Below, in pieces: positions 5,081-5,674 of a stretch of DNA of 5,674 nucleotides (position 1 is the first letter of the stretch; each line of letters begins with the position of its first letter). The notes under the pieces are model-generated. The model did no database searches. It was given only the letters and a program-made list of their open reading frames with translations, and was not told where the DNA came from. This stretch comes from Chloroflexota bacterium (GTDB lineage Bacteria; Chloroflexota; Anaerolineae; B4-G1; DUEL01), in NCBI GenBank assembly GCA_017743275.1, contig JAGHZG010000135.1, positions 1-5,674 on the forward strand, written 5' to 3'. Position numbers and translations under genes: made by a program.

Positions 5081-5674
5081 CCCCCTCCTCTCCCCGTTGG
5101 GCGGATTCTGCAAGCATCCAATCGGGGGTTTGTGGTGGGGTGCCGGGCGATGCAACGGGAGATTCCCGTCTTCGGCTCCTTCGTGCGGGCGGACCTGCGC
5201 TCTTCCGATGCCGCCGTCTACGGCCTGATCTACAACGTCGCCCTGCGGGACGACCAGTTCGTCCGCCACGTTGTCGTCGCCGAGCCGACGGAGGAGGTGG
5301 TCCGAGACCAGCAGGAGAACCGGCAGGTGCCGATTGAGGTGAGCGTCCTGGCAGTGGGCTGCCGGATGGGCGGCCAGATTCTCCACTGCATCCCCCCTCA
5401 GCCACCGGTGACAATGGACTTTCTGTACCAGTGCGCGCCCGAGGAGGTGCGGGATTTCACTCGTCGGCTGGATTACTTCCGGCTGGTTCTGGGGGCCCGG
5501 GACGTCCCTGCGGACGAGTTGCTGGTTGCCAGTTTGCGGTTTGCGGCGGCGGCCCGTCCGCCCCAGGAGCGGGAGTCGTTCCTGCTGGAGGCGGGTCGGG
5601 AACTGGCCCGCCTGCTGGGCGGCGACCTGCTGCGGCTGGATACCCTCCTGCGGCAGATTTCGGGGAGTCGGTGA
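5024..5674 (+). CDS. HAS-barrel domain protein, probable partner of a HerA-type ATPase
   Basis: 216 residues from ATG 5024; ATG 5039 (211 residues) is equally possible. After a repeat-derived head (MTNDQMTSDQ...), the conserved part begins at PLPVGRILQASNRGFVVGC (about 23-40), followed by PVFGSFVR (48-55), VYGLIYNV (65-72), VSVLAVGCRMGGQILHCIPPQPP (106-128), then a helical half with APEEVRDFTRRLDYFRLVLGAR, ADELLVASLRFAAA and FLLEAGRELARLLGGDLLRLDTLLRQI. This matches, from memory, a family of HAS-barrel proteins (HerA/ATP-synthase barrel) found next to HerA-type DNA-translocating ATPases in Cyanobacteria and Chloroflexota. The known HAS-barrel is the N-terminal domain of HerA; a stand-alone version may assemble with or load the ATPase in DNA end processing with NurA, which is inference. 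The window ends exactly at the TGA, so the expected herA would be next. An in-frame TGA at 5018-5020 blocks any upstream start. Later ATG (5150) or GTG codons would delete the first barrel strand. No Shine-Dalgarno precedes 5024 or 5039. Confidence 0.78.
   Translation: MTNDQMTSDQFTNSQSTSYPPPLPVGRILQASNRGFVVGCRAMQREIPVFGSFVRADLRSSDAAVYGLIYNVALRDDQFVRHVVVAEPTEEVVRDQQENRQVPIEVSVLAVGCRMGGQILHCIPPQPPVTMDFLYQCAPEEVRDFTRRLDYFRLVLGARDVPADELLVASLRFAAAARPPQERESFLLEAGRELARLLGGDLLRLDTLLRQISGSR

Noticed and set aside
4826..5386. Minus-strand frame with GHWSF-like repeats
   Set aside because: It is the reverse reading of the ATGACCA tract and the ends of VanW and the HAS-barrel gene; no independent support.

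Overview
The window is GC-rich, gene-dense bacterial DNA carrying five protein genes and two short-tandem-repeat tracts. The gene set points to Chloroflexota, probably an Anaerolineae-like lineage: a MalT-type ATPase regulator, a VanW-family membrane protein, lipoproteins with a concanavalin-like fold, and a HAS-barrel protein of the kind that sits beside HerA in Chloroflexota and Cyanobacteria. The two repeat families (TTTCGTGCT-like and ATGACCA-like) resemble short repeats I associate with the same groups. This placement is inferred from gene content and style; no marker gene is present.

Layout. Positions 1-1819 on the minus strand hold the first 606 codons of a MalT/LuxR-type STAND ATPase regulator whose C-terminus lies outside the window. 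Positions 1820-1924 are a compact divergent promoter region with a TATAAT box on each strand. From 1925 a plus-strand run follows: lipoprotein 1 (1925-2560), lipoprotein 2 (2557-3213, ATGA overlap), a VanW-family protein (best start TTG 3185, ending 4990), then a HAS-barrel protein (start in a repeat at 5024 or 5039, ending 5674). Overlaps and short gaps suggest one operon. No terminator hairpin was seen between these genes, and no stretch longer than 300 bases is empty.

How the genes may work together. The two lipoproteins are tandem paralogues that should be anchored on the outer face of the cytoplasmic membrane. VanW is an N-terminally anchored protein with two copies of a putative peptidoglycan-binding domain before the VanW domain. 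Together they look like a small cell-envelope module. The divergent MalT-like ATPase is a candidate regulator by position only. The HAS-barrel gene is probably functionally separate, tied to a HerA-type ATPase that would lie downstream.

The most unusual feature is that two of the five genes take their N-termini from short tandem repeats. In lipoprotein 2, seven 9-base units encode the Arg/Phe-rich n-region of the signal peptide. In the HAS-barrel gene, the only usable start codons that keep the conserved barrel strand lie inside a run of 7-8-base ATGACCA units, each unit being an overlapping start/stop (ATGA).
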